A stretch of DNA of 64,000 nucleotides from Cupriavidus sp. EM10. GTDB lineage: Bacteria; Pseudomonadota; Gammaproteobacteria; Burkholderiales; Burkholderiaceae. Shown here piece by piece: positions 27,774 to 36,983 of the stretch. Below the pieces are notes generated by a model. The model made no database searches. It was not told the origin of the DNA and saw only the letters and a list, made by a program, of their open reading frames with translations. Positions within the stretch are counted from its first letter, which is position 1. Every line of letters starts with the position of its first letter. The DNA is taken from positions 620,001 to 684,000 of the forward strand of contig NZ_CP076061.1 in NCBI RefSeq assembly GCF_018729255.1, read 5' to 3'. The position numbers and the translations under genes are program-made.

Positions 27774-27841
27774 TTGCTGCCTGACGGCTACACTGATGGC
27801 TTTACCCCTTGCCCCACCCGGCTTTCGCCGCGTCGCCATCC

Positions 27842-28237
27842 ATGCCGCACCCGACTTCCCCCGCCTCCGCCGCCTCCGTCTCGCTGGTCGATTTCCGCAC
27901 CGAACCGGCCCCCACCCATGACAATCCGCGCCCCGACCGACTGGTGCAGGGCAATCCGGACCGCACCACCTGGACGCACTACAGCGCCACCCAGGGCGAC
28001 TTCGACTGCGGCGTGTGGGCGTGCCAGCCGGGCGCGTGGCGCATTGCCTTTCCGGCGGGCAAGGAAGAATTCTTCTGCGTCATCAGTGGCCGGCTGCGTA
28101 TCACCAGCCATACTGGTAACGCACGGGAATTCGGCCCGGGCGATGCCTGTGTGATCCCGGCGGGATTCGAAGGCGTCTTTGAAGTCATCGAACCGGTACG
28201 CAAGCATTTCGTCGTGATCGATCGCAACGCGGGCTGA
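27842..28237 (+). CDS. Cupin-domain protein (DUF861/EutQ-like)
   Basis: A 131-residue small cupin. The core runs from FDCGVWACQPGAWRIAFP through EEFFCVISGRLRI to FGPGDACVIPAGFEG, as in the DUF861 (Cupin_3) group. Metal-binding His residues of larger cupins are not all present. The ATG at 27842 is chosen over an upstream TTG. It follows the LysR gene closely. The function is unknown. Confidence 0.82.
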   Translation: MPHPTSPASAASVSLVDFRTEPAPTHDNPRPDRLVQGNPDRTTWTHYSATQGDFDCGVWACQPGAWRIAFPAGKEEFFCVISGRLRITSHTGNAREFGPGDACVIPAGFEGVFEVIEPVRKHFVVIDRNAG

Positions 28238-28259
28238 GCGGCCCGCAGGAGACCCTGCC

Positions 28260-28922
28260 ATGTCCAGACGCCCGACCGTGCTTGCCACCCTGTTCGCTGC
28301 CCTCCCGGCCGCCCTGGTCCTTGCCAGCCCCGTGCATGCCGCGCAAGCCGCCGCCACGCCGAGCTTCGACTGCAAGAAGGCGGACGGCCAGGTCGAGCAG
28401 ATGGTCTGCAAGGACGCCACGCTGGCGCGGCTGGATCGGGAAACCACGCGCCTGTACGGCCTGGCGCTCGATGCGCGCTCGTTGCCGACGGCGCAGAAGA
28501 AATCGCTGATCGCCGAGCAGCGGGGCTGGATCAAGGGCCGCAACGATTGTTCGAAGGCCGACGACGCGCACGCGTGCACCGCCACCGCCTACCTGCAGCG
28601 GATCTACGACCTGCGCCATGGCTACGCGGGCGCGCGCACGCAGGACGACCGTGGCATCAGCCGGGGCCCGTTCAATATCCGCTGCCCCGGCGTCGATGCG
28701 GTAATCGCCGGCACCTTCGTGCAGACCGACCCCGGCTACGCGTACTTCCGCTGGCTGGACCAGCAACTGGTGATGCAGCAAGCGCCCGCCGCCTCCGGCG
28801 CCCGCTATGCGGCCACGCTCAAGGACGGCGAGGCGCAGTTCTGGGACAAGGGCCCGGACGCCCGGCTGCTCCTGCCCGGCAAGCCTGAAATGGACTGCCG
28901 CGTGGAGATGACGGCTAACTGA
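28260..28922 (+). CDS. Secreted LprI-like / MliC-like lysozyme-inhibitor-type protein
   Basis: A 220-residue exported protein with a signal peptide ending near AHA (about residue 28). Residues 38-120 form an LprI-like (DUF1311) module with paired cysteines and FDCKKADGQVEQMVCKD and AEQRGWIKGRNDC. The C-terminal part ends like an MliC lysozyme-inhibitor domain (ARYAATLKDG, FWDKGPDARLLL, a late Cys). Both modules are linked to lysozyme inhibition in other proteins. It lies 22 bases after the cupin gene. Confidence 0.75.
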   Translation: MSRRPTVLATLFAALPAALVLASPVHAAQAAATPSFDCKKADGQVEQMVCKDATLARLDRETTRLYGLALDARSLPTAQKKSLIAEQRGWIKGRNDCSKADDAHACTATAYLQRIYDLRHGYAGARTQDDRGISRGPFNIRCPGVDAVIAGTFVQTDPGYAYFRWLDQQLVMQQAPAASGARYAATLKDGEAQFWDKGPDARLLLPGKPEMDCRVEMTAN

Positions 28923-28998
28923 GCAGGGCGCGCGAGAGGGGAGCAAACAAGGGTGCATCGGCGTCAAATATTCATTTGCCCCGGATGGTGCGCTTCCA

Positions 28999-29018
28999 TA
29001 TAATAACGATTCTCATTT
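28999..29018 (+). promoter_or_regulatory. Fur box before fecI
   Basis: TATAATAACGATTCTCATTT matches the Fur consensus of interrupted GATAAT repeats (GATAATGAT-AATCATTATC) at most positions, about 55 bases before the fecI start. It implies iron-dependent repression of the following three genes. Confidence 0.7.
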
Positions 29019-29070
29019 CCGGGTATTCCGGTCCTCTGCAAGGCCCGCCGCGGCGAACAAGGAAAGGACA

Positions 29071-29580
29071 ATGGCCGCCGACGCCGGTCCGCATCAGGAC
29101 ATTCACGCGCTATACAGCAACCACCATCGCTGGCTGCTTGGCTGGCTACACCGCAAGGTGGGCTGCTGGCACCGGTCCGCGGACCTGGCGCAGGACACGT
29201 TCATGCGCCTGCTGGCCCGCGAGGAAACCCCGTCGATTCTTGAGCCGCGCGCATTCCTGACCACCATCGCGCAACGCGTGATGGCCAACCAGTGGCGGCG
29301 CGACAAGCTCGAACAGGCCTACCTCGAAGCGCTGGCGCTACAGCCGCCGGCGCTGGCGCCATCGGTCGAGGAACGTGCCATCCTGCTCGAAACGCTGCAG
29401 GAAATCGCCGAACTGCTCGATGGCCTGCCCGTGCCGGTGCAGCGCGCCTTCCTGATGGCGCAACTGGATGGCCTGAGCCAGGCAGAAATCGCCGCCAGCC
29501 TGAAAATCTCCGTCACCACCGTCAAGCGCTACCTGATACGCGCCGGCACGCAGTGTTATTTCGCCATCGCCGCGCCATGA
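29071..29580 (+). CDS. fecI: FecI-type ECF sigma factor
   Basis: A 169-residue ECF sigma factor. Region 2 covers about residues 10-75 (LAQDTFMRLLARE and a following helix). Region 4 covers about 105-160 (DGLPVPVQRAFLMAQLDGLSQ and the helix-turn-helix AEIAASLKISVTTVKRYL). FecI proteins transcribe siderophore-receptor genes when signalled through FecR. AGGAAAGGA precedes the ATG, and a Fur box lies upstream. Its stop overlaps the fecR start by 4 bases (ATGA). Confidence 0.92.
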   Translation: MAADAGPHQDIHALYSNHHRWLLGWLHRKVGCWHRSADLAQDTFMRLLAREETPSILEPRAFLTTIAQRVMANQWRRDKLEQAYLEALALQPPALAPSVEERAILLETLQEIAELLDGLPVPVQRAFLMAQLDGLSQAEIAASLKISVTTVKRYLIRAGTQCYFAIAAP

Positions 29581-30566
29581 CGCACGCCGCCTCGCCTGCA
29601 TCCCTCGACATCCGCCCCGAAGTCGCGCACGCCGCAGTGGAATGGCTGGTCACGCTGCAAGGCGGCGACGCCGACGATGCCATGCGCGCGGGCTGGCGCC
29701 GCTGGCTAGCCCAACATCCTGATCACGCGCGGGCATGGGCGCATATCGAAGCCGTCAACGCGCGGCTGCGTGGCGTGGCGTCGCCGCTGGCCAGCGCCGT
29801 GGCCGGTGCCGCGCTGACACCGCCACGGTCGGCCAATCGCCGCCAGGCCATCCGGGCGCTCGCCGCGCTGTTCGTGGGCGGCGGGGCCGTCTGGACGACG
29901 CGGGAGCACACGCCGTTGCAAGGATGGCTGTCCGACGCCCACACCGCCGGGGGCGAGCAGCGCCGGCTGACGCTCGACGACGGCACGCAACTGCAGCTCA
30001 ATACCGACACCGCGATCGATATCGCCTTCTCGGCAACCGAGCGCCGTGTGGTGCTGAAGCGCGGCGAGATCGACATCGAGACCGCGCGCGATGCCGCAAC
30101 CACGCCCCGGCCGTTCGTCGTGGCCATGCAGGCGGCCACGCTGCGGCCGCTGGGGACACGCTTCGCGGCGCGGCACCTTTCCGGCGCAGGCTGGATCGGC
30201 GTGACCGAGGGCGCCGTGTCGGTGCGCCCCGCCGACGCGGCAGCCGCCGAACGCATCGTCATGGCCGGCCAGGCCGCGAACTTCACAGCGATGGACGTGG
30301 AGGCGCCCACGCCGCTGTCCGACGGCGCCACGGCCTGGACCGACGGCATGCTGGTGGCTGCCGATATGCGGCTCGATGCCTTCCTGGCCGAAGTCGACCG
30401 CTACCGTCCAGGCAATCTGCGCTGCGATCCGGCCATCGCGGCACTGCGGGTATCCGGCACCTTTCCCGTTGCCGATACCGACCGCATCCTCGACGCGTTG
30501 CGCGGCATGCTGCCGGTACGCATCCACTTCATGACGCGCTACTGGACCACGGTACTCCCCGCCTGA
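29577..30566 (+). CDS. fecR: FecR-type anti-sigma factor / iron-signal transducer
   Basis: A 329-residue FecR. The N-terminal DUF4880-like part has AAVEWLVTLQGGDADDAMRAGWRRWLA; a membrane helix (AIRALAALFVGGGAVW) is near residue 95; the periplasmic FecR domain has RLTLDDGTQLQLNTDTA and a C-terminal STN-like part. It relays the state of the TonB receptor to FecI. The ATGA overlap with fecI indicates translational coupling. Confidence 0.93.
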   Translation: MTHAASPASLDIRPEVAHAAVEWLVTLQGGDADDAMRAGWRRWLAQHPDHARAWAHIEAVNARLRGVASPLASAVAGAALTPPRSANRRQAIRALAALFVGGGAVWTTREHTPLQGWLSDAHTAGGEQRRLTLDDGTQLQLNTDTAIDIAFSATERRVVLKRGEIDIETARDAATTPRPFVVAMQAATLRPLGTRFAARHLSGAGWIGVTEGAVSVRPADAAAAERIVMAGQAANFTAMDVEAPTPLSDGATAWTDGMLVAADMRLDAFLAEVDRYRPGNLRCDPAIAALRVSGTFPVADTDRILDALRGMLPVRIHFMTRYWTTVLPA

Positions 30567-30623
30567 TCGTCGTTTTACGATTTCCCGGCGTAGATGGGCT
30601 GTTTCGGACGCTCGCGCGACATA

Positions 30624-30639
30624 GGAGGTGAAAGCCTCC
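30624..30639 (+). promoter_or_regulatory. Hairpin containing the Shine-Dalgarno before the TonB receptor
   Basis: GGAGGT, GAAA loop, GCCTCC: a 6-bp stem closed by a GNRA-type tetraloop. The left arm is the only good ribosome binding site in front of the receptor gene (AGGAGG at 30623-30628), so the hairpin would hide it. Confidence 0.55.
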
Positions 30640-30640
30640 C

Positions 30641-33142
30641 TTGTCGACCCGTTGCCACGCCGATCCGATGCAGTTCCCAACCTTCGCACCATTGCGCCGC
30701 CGCGCCGGCGCCCATGTCCACCTCAAGCTCTCGATCCTGCTGGCCGCGTTGCATGGCACCGCCCTGGCGCAGCCAGAAGTCACGCCGGCGGCCGAGCGGT
30801 CCGCCACTAGACCATCTCCCGCCACACGCCACTACGACATTCCAGCCGGCCCGTTGCAGACCGTGCTGAACCGCTTCGGGCGCGAGGCCGGCATCCTGCT
30901 GGCCTTCACGCCCGGGCAGACCGCCCATGGCCAGAGCGCCGGCCTGCACGGCCATTACGGCGTCGCCGACGGCTTGCGCACCATCCTCGCGGGCAGCCGG
31001 CTGGCGCCAGCGCCGCAGCCCGATGGCAGCTACCTGCTGGTGCGCGCGGTCGCGCCGGCCACGCCCACTGCCGATGGCGACATGGCGTTGCCAACCGTCA
31101 CCGTGACCGCCAGCGGGGAAAACTACCGCGCGCCGGCCACCGCTTCAGTATTGCGTGACGGCCTGCCGTCGATGGAAGCGGCCCAGGCTATCGGCATCGT
31201 GCCGGCCCAGGTCATGCGCGATCAACGGCCGCGCAACCTGGACGACGCCTTGAACAACCTCAGCGGCATCTCGCAGGGCAACACGCTGGCGGGGACGATG
31301 GATGCCGTCATGAAGCGGGGCTTTGGCAACAACCGCGACGGGTCGGTGATGGTCGACGGCATGCCGCTGGTGCAGGGGCGCGGCCTGAACGCGACCGCCG
31401 ACAGCGTGGAACTGCTCAAGGGGCCGGCCTCGCTGCTGTACGGCATCATGGACCCGGGCGGCGTCATCAACGTGGTTCCCAGGCGCCCGTCGCTGCAACG
31501 CGCCACGTCGCTTTCGCTGCTCGGCACCACCTTTGGCCATGGCCGGAACGGTGGCGGCGCAACGCTTGACACGACAGGCCGCGTCAGCGGTTCCGGCGCG
31601 CCCGGGCTTGCCTATCGACTGATCGCCGACCTGATCGACGAAGACGACTGGCGCAATTTCGGGGTGCAGCGCGAAACGCTGGTCGCCCCGTCGCTGGCCT
31701 GGTACGGCAACGACACCCAGGTCAACCTGTCGTACGCCTATCGCAAGTTCGTGTACCCGTTCGACCGCGGCACCGCGCTCGATCCGCGCACCATGGCACC
31801 GCTGGCGATCCCGAGCCGCCGCCGCATCGACGACGTGCTCAACGAGATGCGCGGCGAATCGCACCTGGCTCAGCTGACCGTGGACCACCAGTTCGATCCC
31901 GACTGGAAGGGCCACGCGGGCTACAGCTACAACCGCGAGCACTACGATGCCGGCCAGTTGCGCAATACCGCCGTGAATCCGGTGACCGGCATCCTGAGGC
32001 GCCGCAACGACGCCACGCGCGGCGCGCTGTCCACCGACAGCTACGGCATCGCCTACCTGAGCGGCAACGTCCGGCTGGCCGGCATGCGTCACGCGGTGCA
32101 GGTCGGCATGGACAGCGAGTATCGCCGCATCTATCGCCGGGATATGCTGCGCCAGCGGGCCACGGCGCCGTTCAACGTCTACGCGCCCACCTACGGCCTG
32201 GAGACGGCGCCCACGCAAGTCTCGGCCAGCGAGAGCGACCAGACCGACACGCTGCACGCCACGTCGCTGTTCCTGCAGGACAGCGTCTACCTGACCGACC
32301 GGTGGATCCTGGTGGCCGGCGCCCGTTATCTTCGCTACAGCCAGGTGGCTGGCCGGGGCCGGCCGTTCGTGGCCAATTCCGATGTGGCCGACCAGAAATG
32401 GCTGCCGCGCGCCGGCATCGTCTACAAGCTGGCGCCGGAACTGTCGCTCTATGGCAGCTACACCCAATCGCTGAAGCCGATTTCGAGGATCGCCCCGCTG
32501 TCGGGCGGGACGGTCAGTTCCAGTGCCACCGCACCGGAACAGGCGGAGTCGTGGGAACTGGGCGCCAAATTGGAACTGGCCGGCGGGCTCGACGGCACGC
32601 TGGCGCTGTTCCAGATCGACAAGCGCAACGTGCTGGTGTCGCAATTCATTCCGGAAAGCGGCCTGATCGACTGGCGCACCGCCGGCCGCGCGCGGTCGCG
32701 CGGCGTGGAACTGGATGTCACCGGCCAGATCGGCCGGCGCTGGAACGTGATCGCCAGCTACGCGTTCCTGGATGCCAGGACCACCGAAGACCCGCTGTAC
32801 GCCGGCAACCGGCTGTGGAACGTGGCCCGGCAGACGGCCTCGCTGTCGGCGGTCTACGACTTCGGACAGGCGCTCGGCGCCGAACGCTTCCGGCTGGGGG
32901 GCGGTGTCCGCTACGTGGGCAATCGCCCCGGCGATTCGGCCAACAGCTTCTTCCTGCCGGCCTATACGTTGTTCGACGCCTTTGCGACCTACGAGACCCG
33001 TATCGGCGGGCAAAGGGTGCGCTTCCAGCTGAACGCCAGGAACCTGTTCAACCGCGTGTACTACCCGTCATCGGTGAACCGGCTCAACGTGGCGATTGGC
33101 GATGCCCGGCAGATATCGCTGCTGACGACGTTCGAGTTCTAA
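30641..33142 (+). CDS. TonB-dependent siderophore receptor with STN signalling domain
   Basis: An 833-residue outer-membrane receptor. After a signal peptide ending near ALAQ come the STN domain (about 65-130, YDIPAGPLQTVLNRFGREAG), a TonB-box-like segment, the plug (about 170-290, ending GPASLLYGIMDPGGVINVV) and a beta-barrel ending in Phe (TTFEF). The STN domain and the preceding fecIR genes mark it as a FecA-like transducer that senses its ferric-siderophore cargo. A stop at 30629 leaves TTG 30641 or ATG 30668 as starts; TTG is nearer the ribosome binding site. The ligand is unknown. Confidence 0.92.
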   Translation: MSTRCHADPMQFPTFAPLRRRAGAHVHLKLSILLAALHGTALAQPEVTPAAERSATRPSPATRHYDIPAGPLQTVLNRFGREAGILLAFTPGQTAHGQSAGLHGHYGVADGLRTILAGSRLAPAPQPDGSYLLVRAVAPATPTADGDMALPTVTVTASGENYRAPATASVLRDGLPSMEAAQAIGIVPAQVMRDQRPRNLDDALNNLSGISQGNTLAGTMDAVMKRGFGNNRDGSVMVDGMPLVQGRGLNATADSVELLKGPASLLYGIMDPGGVINVVPRRPSLQRATSLSLLGTTFGHGRNGGGATLDTTGRVSGSGAPGLAYRLIADLIDEDDWRNFGVQRETLVAPSLAWYGNDTQVNLSYAYRKFVYPFDRGTALDPRTMAPLAIPSRRRIDDVLNEMRGESHLAQLTVDHQFDPDWKGHAGYSYNREHYDAGQLRNTAVNPVTGILRRRNDATRGALSTDSYGIAYLSGNVRLAGMRHAVQVGMDSEYRRIYRRDMLRQRATAPFNVYAPTYGLETAPTQVSASESDQTDTLHATSLFLQDSVYLTDRWILVAGARYLRYSQVAGRGRPFVANSDVADQKWLPRAGIVYKLAPELSLYGSYTQSLKPISRIAPLSGGTVSSSATAPEQAESWELGAKLELAGGLDGTLALFQIDKRNVLVSQFIPESGLIDWRTAGRARSRGVELDVTGQIGRRWNVIASYAFLDARTTEDPLYAGNRLWNVARQTASLSAVYDFGQALGAERFRLGGGVRYVGNRPGDSANSFFLPAYTLFDAFATYETRIGGQRVRFQLNARNLFNRVYYPSSVNRLNVAIGDARQISLLTTFEF

Positions 33143-33150
33143 GGGCTACG

Positions 33151-34140
33151 TTACGCCACCTCTCCGCTCCAGGCGCGGATCGTGTCCACCGCGCCCGCGT
33201 TCGCTGCGATGGCAGACTGGCCGATCTCGCGCGCCCAGAACTGTTCCGAGCCATCCGCCACGCGCCACGCATGCAGCCGGCGCGTATAAAGCTGGAGATC
33301 ATATTCGGCGGTGATGCCGATGGCCCCGTGCACGGCATGGGCCATCGATGTGACCGAAGCCACGGCATCGCTGGCGCCGAACTTGGCGATGGCCGCGTGC
33401 ATGCGATGCGGCAACCAGCCATCGCCCTGAAAGGCGATCTGCGCGGCCATGCGCGTGGCCGCCACCTGCTCGGCCATCACGCTGACCTGGTGCTGGATCG
33501 CCTGGAACTTGCCCACCGGGCGGCCGAACTGCACGCGGTCGTTGGCGTACTGCAGCGTCAGGTCGAACACCCGTGCAATGGCCCCGGCCATCTGCGCGGC
33601 ATGCAGCGCCGCACCCATGATTTGCAGCGTGCCCGGCGGCAAGGCGAAGGCCGAAGCCGGCGCGTCGGTGCTGGCAATACTGACCGTGAGGTCGCGGTGC
33701 GCCCCGGTCGGCATCACGGTCGGTGGTACGCCGGCGGCGTCGCGCTGCACCAGCCAGGCACGACCGGCCCGTTGCGCCAGGAACCAGCCTGCCGTGGCGC
33801 CATCGGCCACCCGGGTACGTGCCTGCCAGCCAAAACTGGCCAGCGAGATGGGCCCGTCGGGTATCGCCACGCCGGCCGCGTGCAGCACCGCGCGCGCAAA
33901 GATCGTCTGGCCCAGCGGCAGCGGTGTGGCGTATTGCCCGGTGATCCACAGCAGCGGCAGCATGTCGCGCAGGCCCAGCCCGGCATCGGGCAGCAGGCTG
34001 TCGGCAAAACCGCTGGCGTCGAGTTGCGTCCACAGCGCGGATGCCGCAGGTACGTCGCCGGCCTCGATGGCCCGCACCACGGCCGGCGTGCAGTGGTCGC
34101 GCAGCACCGTTTCCAGCGCGTTGGCGTAGATATCGTCCAT
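33151..34140 (-). CDS. Acyl-CoA dehydrogenase family protein
   Basis: A 329-residue, short acyl-CoA dehydrogenase-like protein. The C-terminal helical domain is clear: ANDRVQFGRPVGKFQAIQHQ, then HAVHGAIGITAEYDLQLYTRR. The N-terminal and middle domains are shortened. Such short partners often pair with a full-length dehydrogenase, and here the gene follows one by 15 bases. GGAGAGG precedes the ATG at 34140; a GTG two codons earlier is an alternative. It probably works as a heteromer with its neighbour. Confidence 0.85.
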   Translation of the reverse strand: MDDIYANALETVLRDHCTPAVVRAIEAGDVPAASALWTQLDASGFADSLLPDAGLGLRDMLPLLWITGQYATPLPLGQTIFARAVLHAAGVAIPDGPISLASFGWQARTRVADGATAGWFLAQRAGRAWLVQRDAAGVPPTVMPTGAHRDLTVSIASTDAPASAFALPPGTLQIMGAALHAAQMAGAIARVFDLTLQYANDRVQFGRPVGKFQAIQHQVSVMAEQVAATRMAAQIAFQGDGWLPHRMHAAIAKFGASDAVASVTSMAHAVHGAIGITAEYDLQLYTRRLHAWRVADGSEQFWAREIGQSAIAANAGAVDTIRAWSGEVA

Positions 34141-34155
34141 ACCCACCTCTCCGTA

Positions 34156-35316
34156 TCAGCGTAGTCCCAGGCCGCGCGCGATCATCCCGCGCAGGATCTC
34201 GCGCGTGCCGCCCCGCAGCGAATAGGTCGGCGAGATCTGGCTCACGTAGGCCGCCGTGCGATACAGGTCGGCATCGGCAGCCAGGTCGGCGTCGTCGCCC
34301 AATGCCGCCTCGGCCAGCGCGCCGATCGATTGCTCCAGGCCGGTGCCCAGGTCCTTGATCAGCGCGGCCTCGACCAGCGGGCTTTCACCGGCCGCCAGGC
34401 GGGCCGTCACGGCCAGCGACATCGCCCGCAGCGTGGCCAGCTGCGCCATGATCCGGCCGATGGTCACCACGTCCCGCTGCACCGCCGGCAGCCGGCGCAG
34501 CACCGCCATCCACGCATCGAGCAGCACCACGCTCGAATACAGCCGTTCGGGGCCGCTGCGTTCGAAGGCCAGTTCGGCGTTGACCTGCTCCCAGCCCGCG
34601 CCCTCCTGCCCTACCAATGCGTCGGCGGGCAACAGCACGTCCTCGAAGCTGACTTCCGAGAAATGGGCATCGCCGGCCAGGTCGTGGATCGGCCGCACCG
34701 TCACGCCGGGCAGCGACAGGTCGACGATCACCTGCGACAGCCCCTTCTGGCGGTCGCCAGCCTCGCCCGACGTACGCACCAGCGCCAGCATGAAGTGGCA
34801 GCGGTCGGCATTGGTCGTCCAGATCTTGCGGCCGTTGAGCCGCCAGCCGCCATCGGGCAATGGCACCGCGCGTGTGGCCACGCTGGCCAGGTCCGATCCC
34901 GAGTTGGGCTCGCTCATGCCGATGCAGAAAAAGGCCTCGCCGCGACAGATGCGCGGCAGGTAGAACGCCCGCTGCGCGTCGCTGCCGTAGCGCAGGATCA
35001 GCGGCCCGCTCTGCCGGTCGGCGATCCAGTGGGCCGACACCGGCGCGCCGCAGGCCAGCAGTTCCTCCACCAGCACGAAGCGCGAGAACGCATCGAGACC
35101 GGCGCCGCCGTACTGCGCTGGCAGCGTGATGCCAACCCAGCCGCGCTGCGCCAGCGCACGGCTGAAGCCGGCATCGAAGCCCATCCACGAGCGCGCCCGC
35201 ACATCGGGCGGCAGCGCCGGCAGGTGGTCCCGCAGGAAGGCCTTGACCTGCTGCCGGAAGGCGGCGGCCCCATCGGGCAGGGTGGTCAGCGCGAACGTGC
35301 CAAACAGCGAATGCAA
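34156..35316 (-). CDS. Acyl-CoA dehydrogenase, TTG start
   Basis: A 386-residue flavoprotein dehydrogenase. It has the middle-domain motif CIGMSEPNSGSDLASV with the FAD-binding GWRLNGRKIWTTNA, and a C-terminal TYSLRGGTREILRGMIARGLG. It oxidises an acyl-CoA at the alpha-beta bond and passes electrons to ETF. AAAGGAG lies 6 bases before a TTG at 35316 and no ATG fits better. It lies between the Bug and short dehydrogenase genes of one - strand operon. Confidence 0.9.
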   Translation of the reverse strand: MHSLFGTFALTTLPDGAAAFRQQVKAFLRDHLPALPPDVRARSWMGFDAGFSRALAQRGWVGITLPAQYGGAGLDAFSRFVLVEELLACGAPVSAHWIADRQSGPLILRYGSDAQRAFYLPRICRGEAFFCIGMSEPNSGSDLASVATRAVPLPDGGWRLNGRKIWTTNADRCHFMLALVRTSGEAGDRQKGLSQVIVDLSLPGVTVRPIHDLAGDAHFSEVSFEDVLLPADALVGQEGAGWEQVNAELAFERSGPERLYSSVVLLDAWMAVLRRLPAVQRDVVTIGRIMAQLATLRAMSLAVTARLAAGESPLVEAALIKDLGTGLEQSIGALAEAALGDDADLAADADLYRTAAYVSQISPTYSLRGGTREILRGMIARGLGLR

Positions 35317-35354
35317 AGTCGACTCCTTTACCGATCCATTCACCAGGGCGCCGG

Positions 35355-36374
35355 TCAGTCCAGCGTGACGCCCGTGTCCTTGACCACCTTCTGCCAGCGG
35401 TCGATTTCCTGGGCCAGGTATTTCGCGTAGACGTCGGGGCTGGAGCCGCGGGCTTCGGCACCCTGGGCGGCCAGGCTGGCGCGCACGTCGGCCGATCCCA
35501 GCGCCTTCAGCGCGGCGGCGTTGAGCTTGCGGACGATGTCGGGCGGCGTCTTCGCGGGCACCATCATCCCCTGCCAGGCGCCGACCTCGAACCCCTGCAT
35601 GCCCGATTCCGCCAGCGTGGGCACGTCGGGTAGCTGCGCGCTGCGCGCGGCACTGGTCACGGCCAGCGCCTTCATGCGCTTGTCGCGGATAAACGGCAGC
35701 GACGAGTTGATCGTATCGGTCATGAACTGCACCTGCCCGCTGGCCAGGTCGGTCAGCGCGGGGGCGCTGCCCTTGTACGGGGCATGCACGGCATCGAGGC
35801 CGTTGGCCTGCAGGAACAGGAAGGCGGCCAGGTGCGTGACATTGCCGTTGCCGGCCGAACCGTAGGTCATCTTGCCGGGGTGCGACTTCAGCCACGCCAC
35901 GAACTCGGGCACCGTGTTCGCCGGCACCTGCGCGTTGACTTCCAGCACCAGCGGCACGTTGGCCGTCAGCGCCACGGGCAGCAGGTCGCGCTTCACGTCG
36001 TAGGGCAGCTTCTTGTACAGCGCCTGGCTGAGCGCGATGGACGATGTGTTGTACAGCACCGTATAGCCATCGGCGGCCGCCTTGGCGACAATCTCGTTGC
36101 CGATATTGCCGTTGGCGCCGGGGCGGTTGTCGACCAGCACCTGCTGGCCCAGTTCATCCGACATCTTCCTGGCGATCACGCGCGACACCAGGTCGGTGGG
36201 CCCGCCGGGCGGGAACGGCACCACCAGCCGGATGGGCCGGTCAGGATACGCGGCGGCCAGCGCCGGGCGTGGCAGCACGGCCGCGCCAAGCGCCAGCCCC
36301 GTCAGCGCCAGCAGCCATGTGCGGCGCGACGGAACGTTGAAGCAATGCCTGGCAATTCTGCTCTGTGATGGCAT
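35355..36374 (-). CDS. Bug-family (TTT) substrate-binding protein
   Basis: A 339-residue periplasmic receptor. After a signal peptide ending ARPALAAAYPDRP-like (PRPALAAA), it shows VVPFPPGGPTDLVSRV, DNRPGANGNIGNE and HAPYKGSAPALTDLASGQ, the family's core. It lies in the CoA transferase/MaoC/acyl-CoA dehydrogenase operon and probably binds the acid degraded by that pathway. No membrane permease is present. Confidence 0.92.
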   Translation of the reverse strand: MPSQSRIARHCFNVPSRRTWLLALTGLALGAAVLPRPALAAAYPDRPIRLVVPFPPGGPTDLVSRVIARKMSDELGQQVLVDNRPGANGNIGNEIVAKAAADGYTVLYNTSSIALSQALYKKLPYDVKRDLLPVALTANVPLVLEVNAQVPANTVPEFVAWLKSHPGKMTYGSAGNGNVTHLAAFLFLQANGLDAVHAPYKGSAPALTDLASGQVQFMTDTINSSLPFIRDKRMKALAVTSAARSAQLPDVPTLAESGMQGFEVGAWQGMMVPAKTPPDIVRKLNAAALKALGSADVRASLAAQGAEARGSSPDVYAKYLAQEIDRWQKVVKDTGVTLD

Positions 36375-36476
36375 GGTTGTCTCCTCCGGTAAAAACCGTG
36401 TCCTGCCCTCCCGGTCGGGAACGGGCAGCGCGCGATGGCCGCCGTCAACTGGCGGGGCTTCGGTGCCGCCGGGCCG

Positions 36477-36944
36477 TCAGGCCTCGCGGCCCGCCAGCAG
36501 GCGCCGCGCCGTGTACGTCATCACCAGCGCCTGGCGCTGGTTGAACACCTCGATTGACGAATCGACCACCGCGCGGCCACTTTTCGACGTGGGGCGGACG
36601 CCGGTCACTGTGATGCGGGCGTGGATCGTGTCGCCCACCAGTACCGGGCCGTGGATTTTCTGGGTCAGCTCCAGCATGGCCAGGCCAGTGCCCTGGATCA
36701 TCGTCTGCAGGATGAAGCCTTCGATCAGCGCGTAGGTCAGCGCGGCGGGCACCGGCCGGCCCTTGATGGCGCCCGCCTCGTAGCCTTCCTCGATAAAGAT
36801 GGCCTCCAGCATGCCGGTGACCGAGATGAAGTTGACCAGGTCGGTCTCGGTCACGGTGCGGCGGAAGGTCTCGAAGACCTGCCCTTCGCGGATGTCCTGC
36901 CAGTAGAAGCCCTGTCCCAGGCGCTGGGGTTGTGCTGCGGTCAT
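36477..36944 (-). CDS. MaoC-family dehydratase (hotdog fold)
   Basis: A 155-residue single hotdog-fold protein: QGFYWQDIREGQVFETFRRT, VTETDLVNFISVTG and a final VGDTIHARITVTGVRPTSK. MaoC-type proteins hydrate enoyl-CoA. It lies between the CoA transferase and Bug genes and could hydrate the product of the neighbouring acyl-CoA dehydrogenase. Confidence 0.9.
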   Translation of the reverse strand: MTAAQPQRLGQGFYWQDIREGQVFETFRRTVTETDLVNFISVTGMLEAIFIEEGYEAGAIKGRPVPAALTYALIEGFILQTMIQGTGLAMLELTQKIHGPVLVGDTIHARITVTGVRPTSKSGRAVVDSSIEVFNQRQALVMTYTARRLLAGREA

Positions 36945-36983
36945 GTGATCTCCGTGTCGTGTATCGATGGGGGTGTTCCATGG

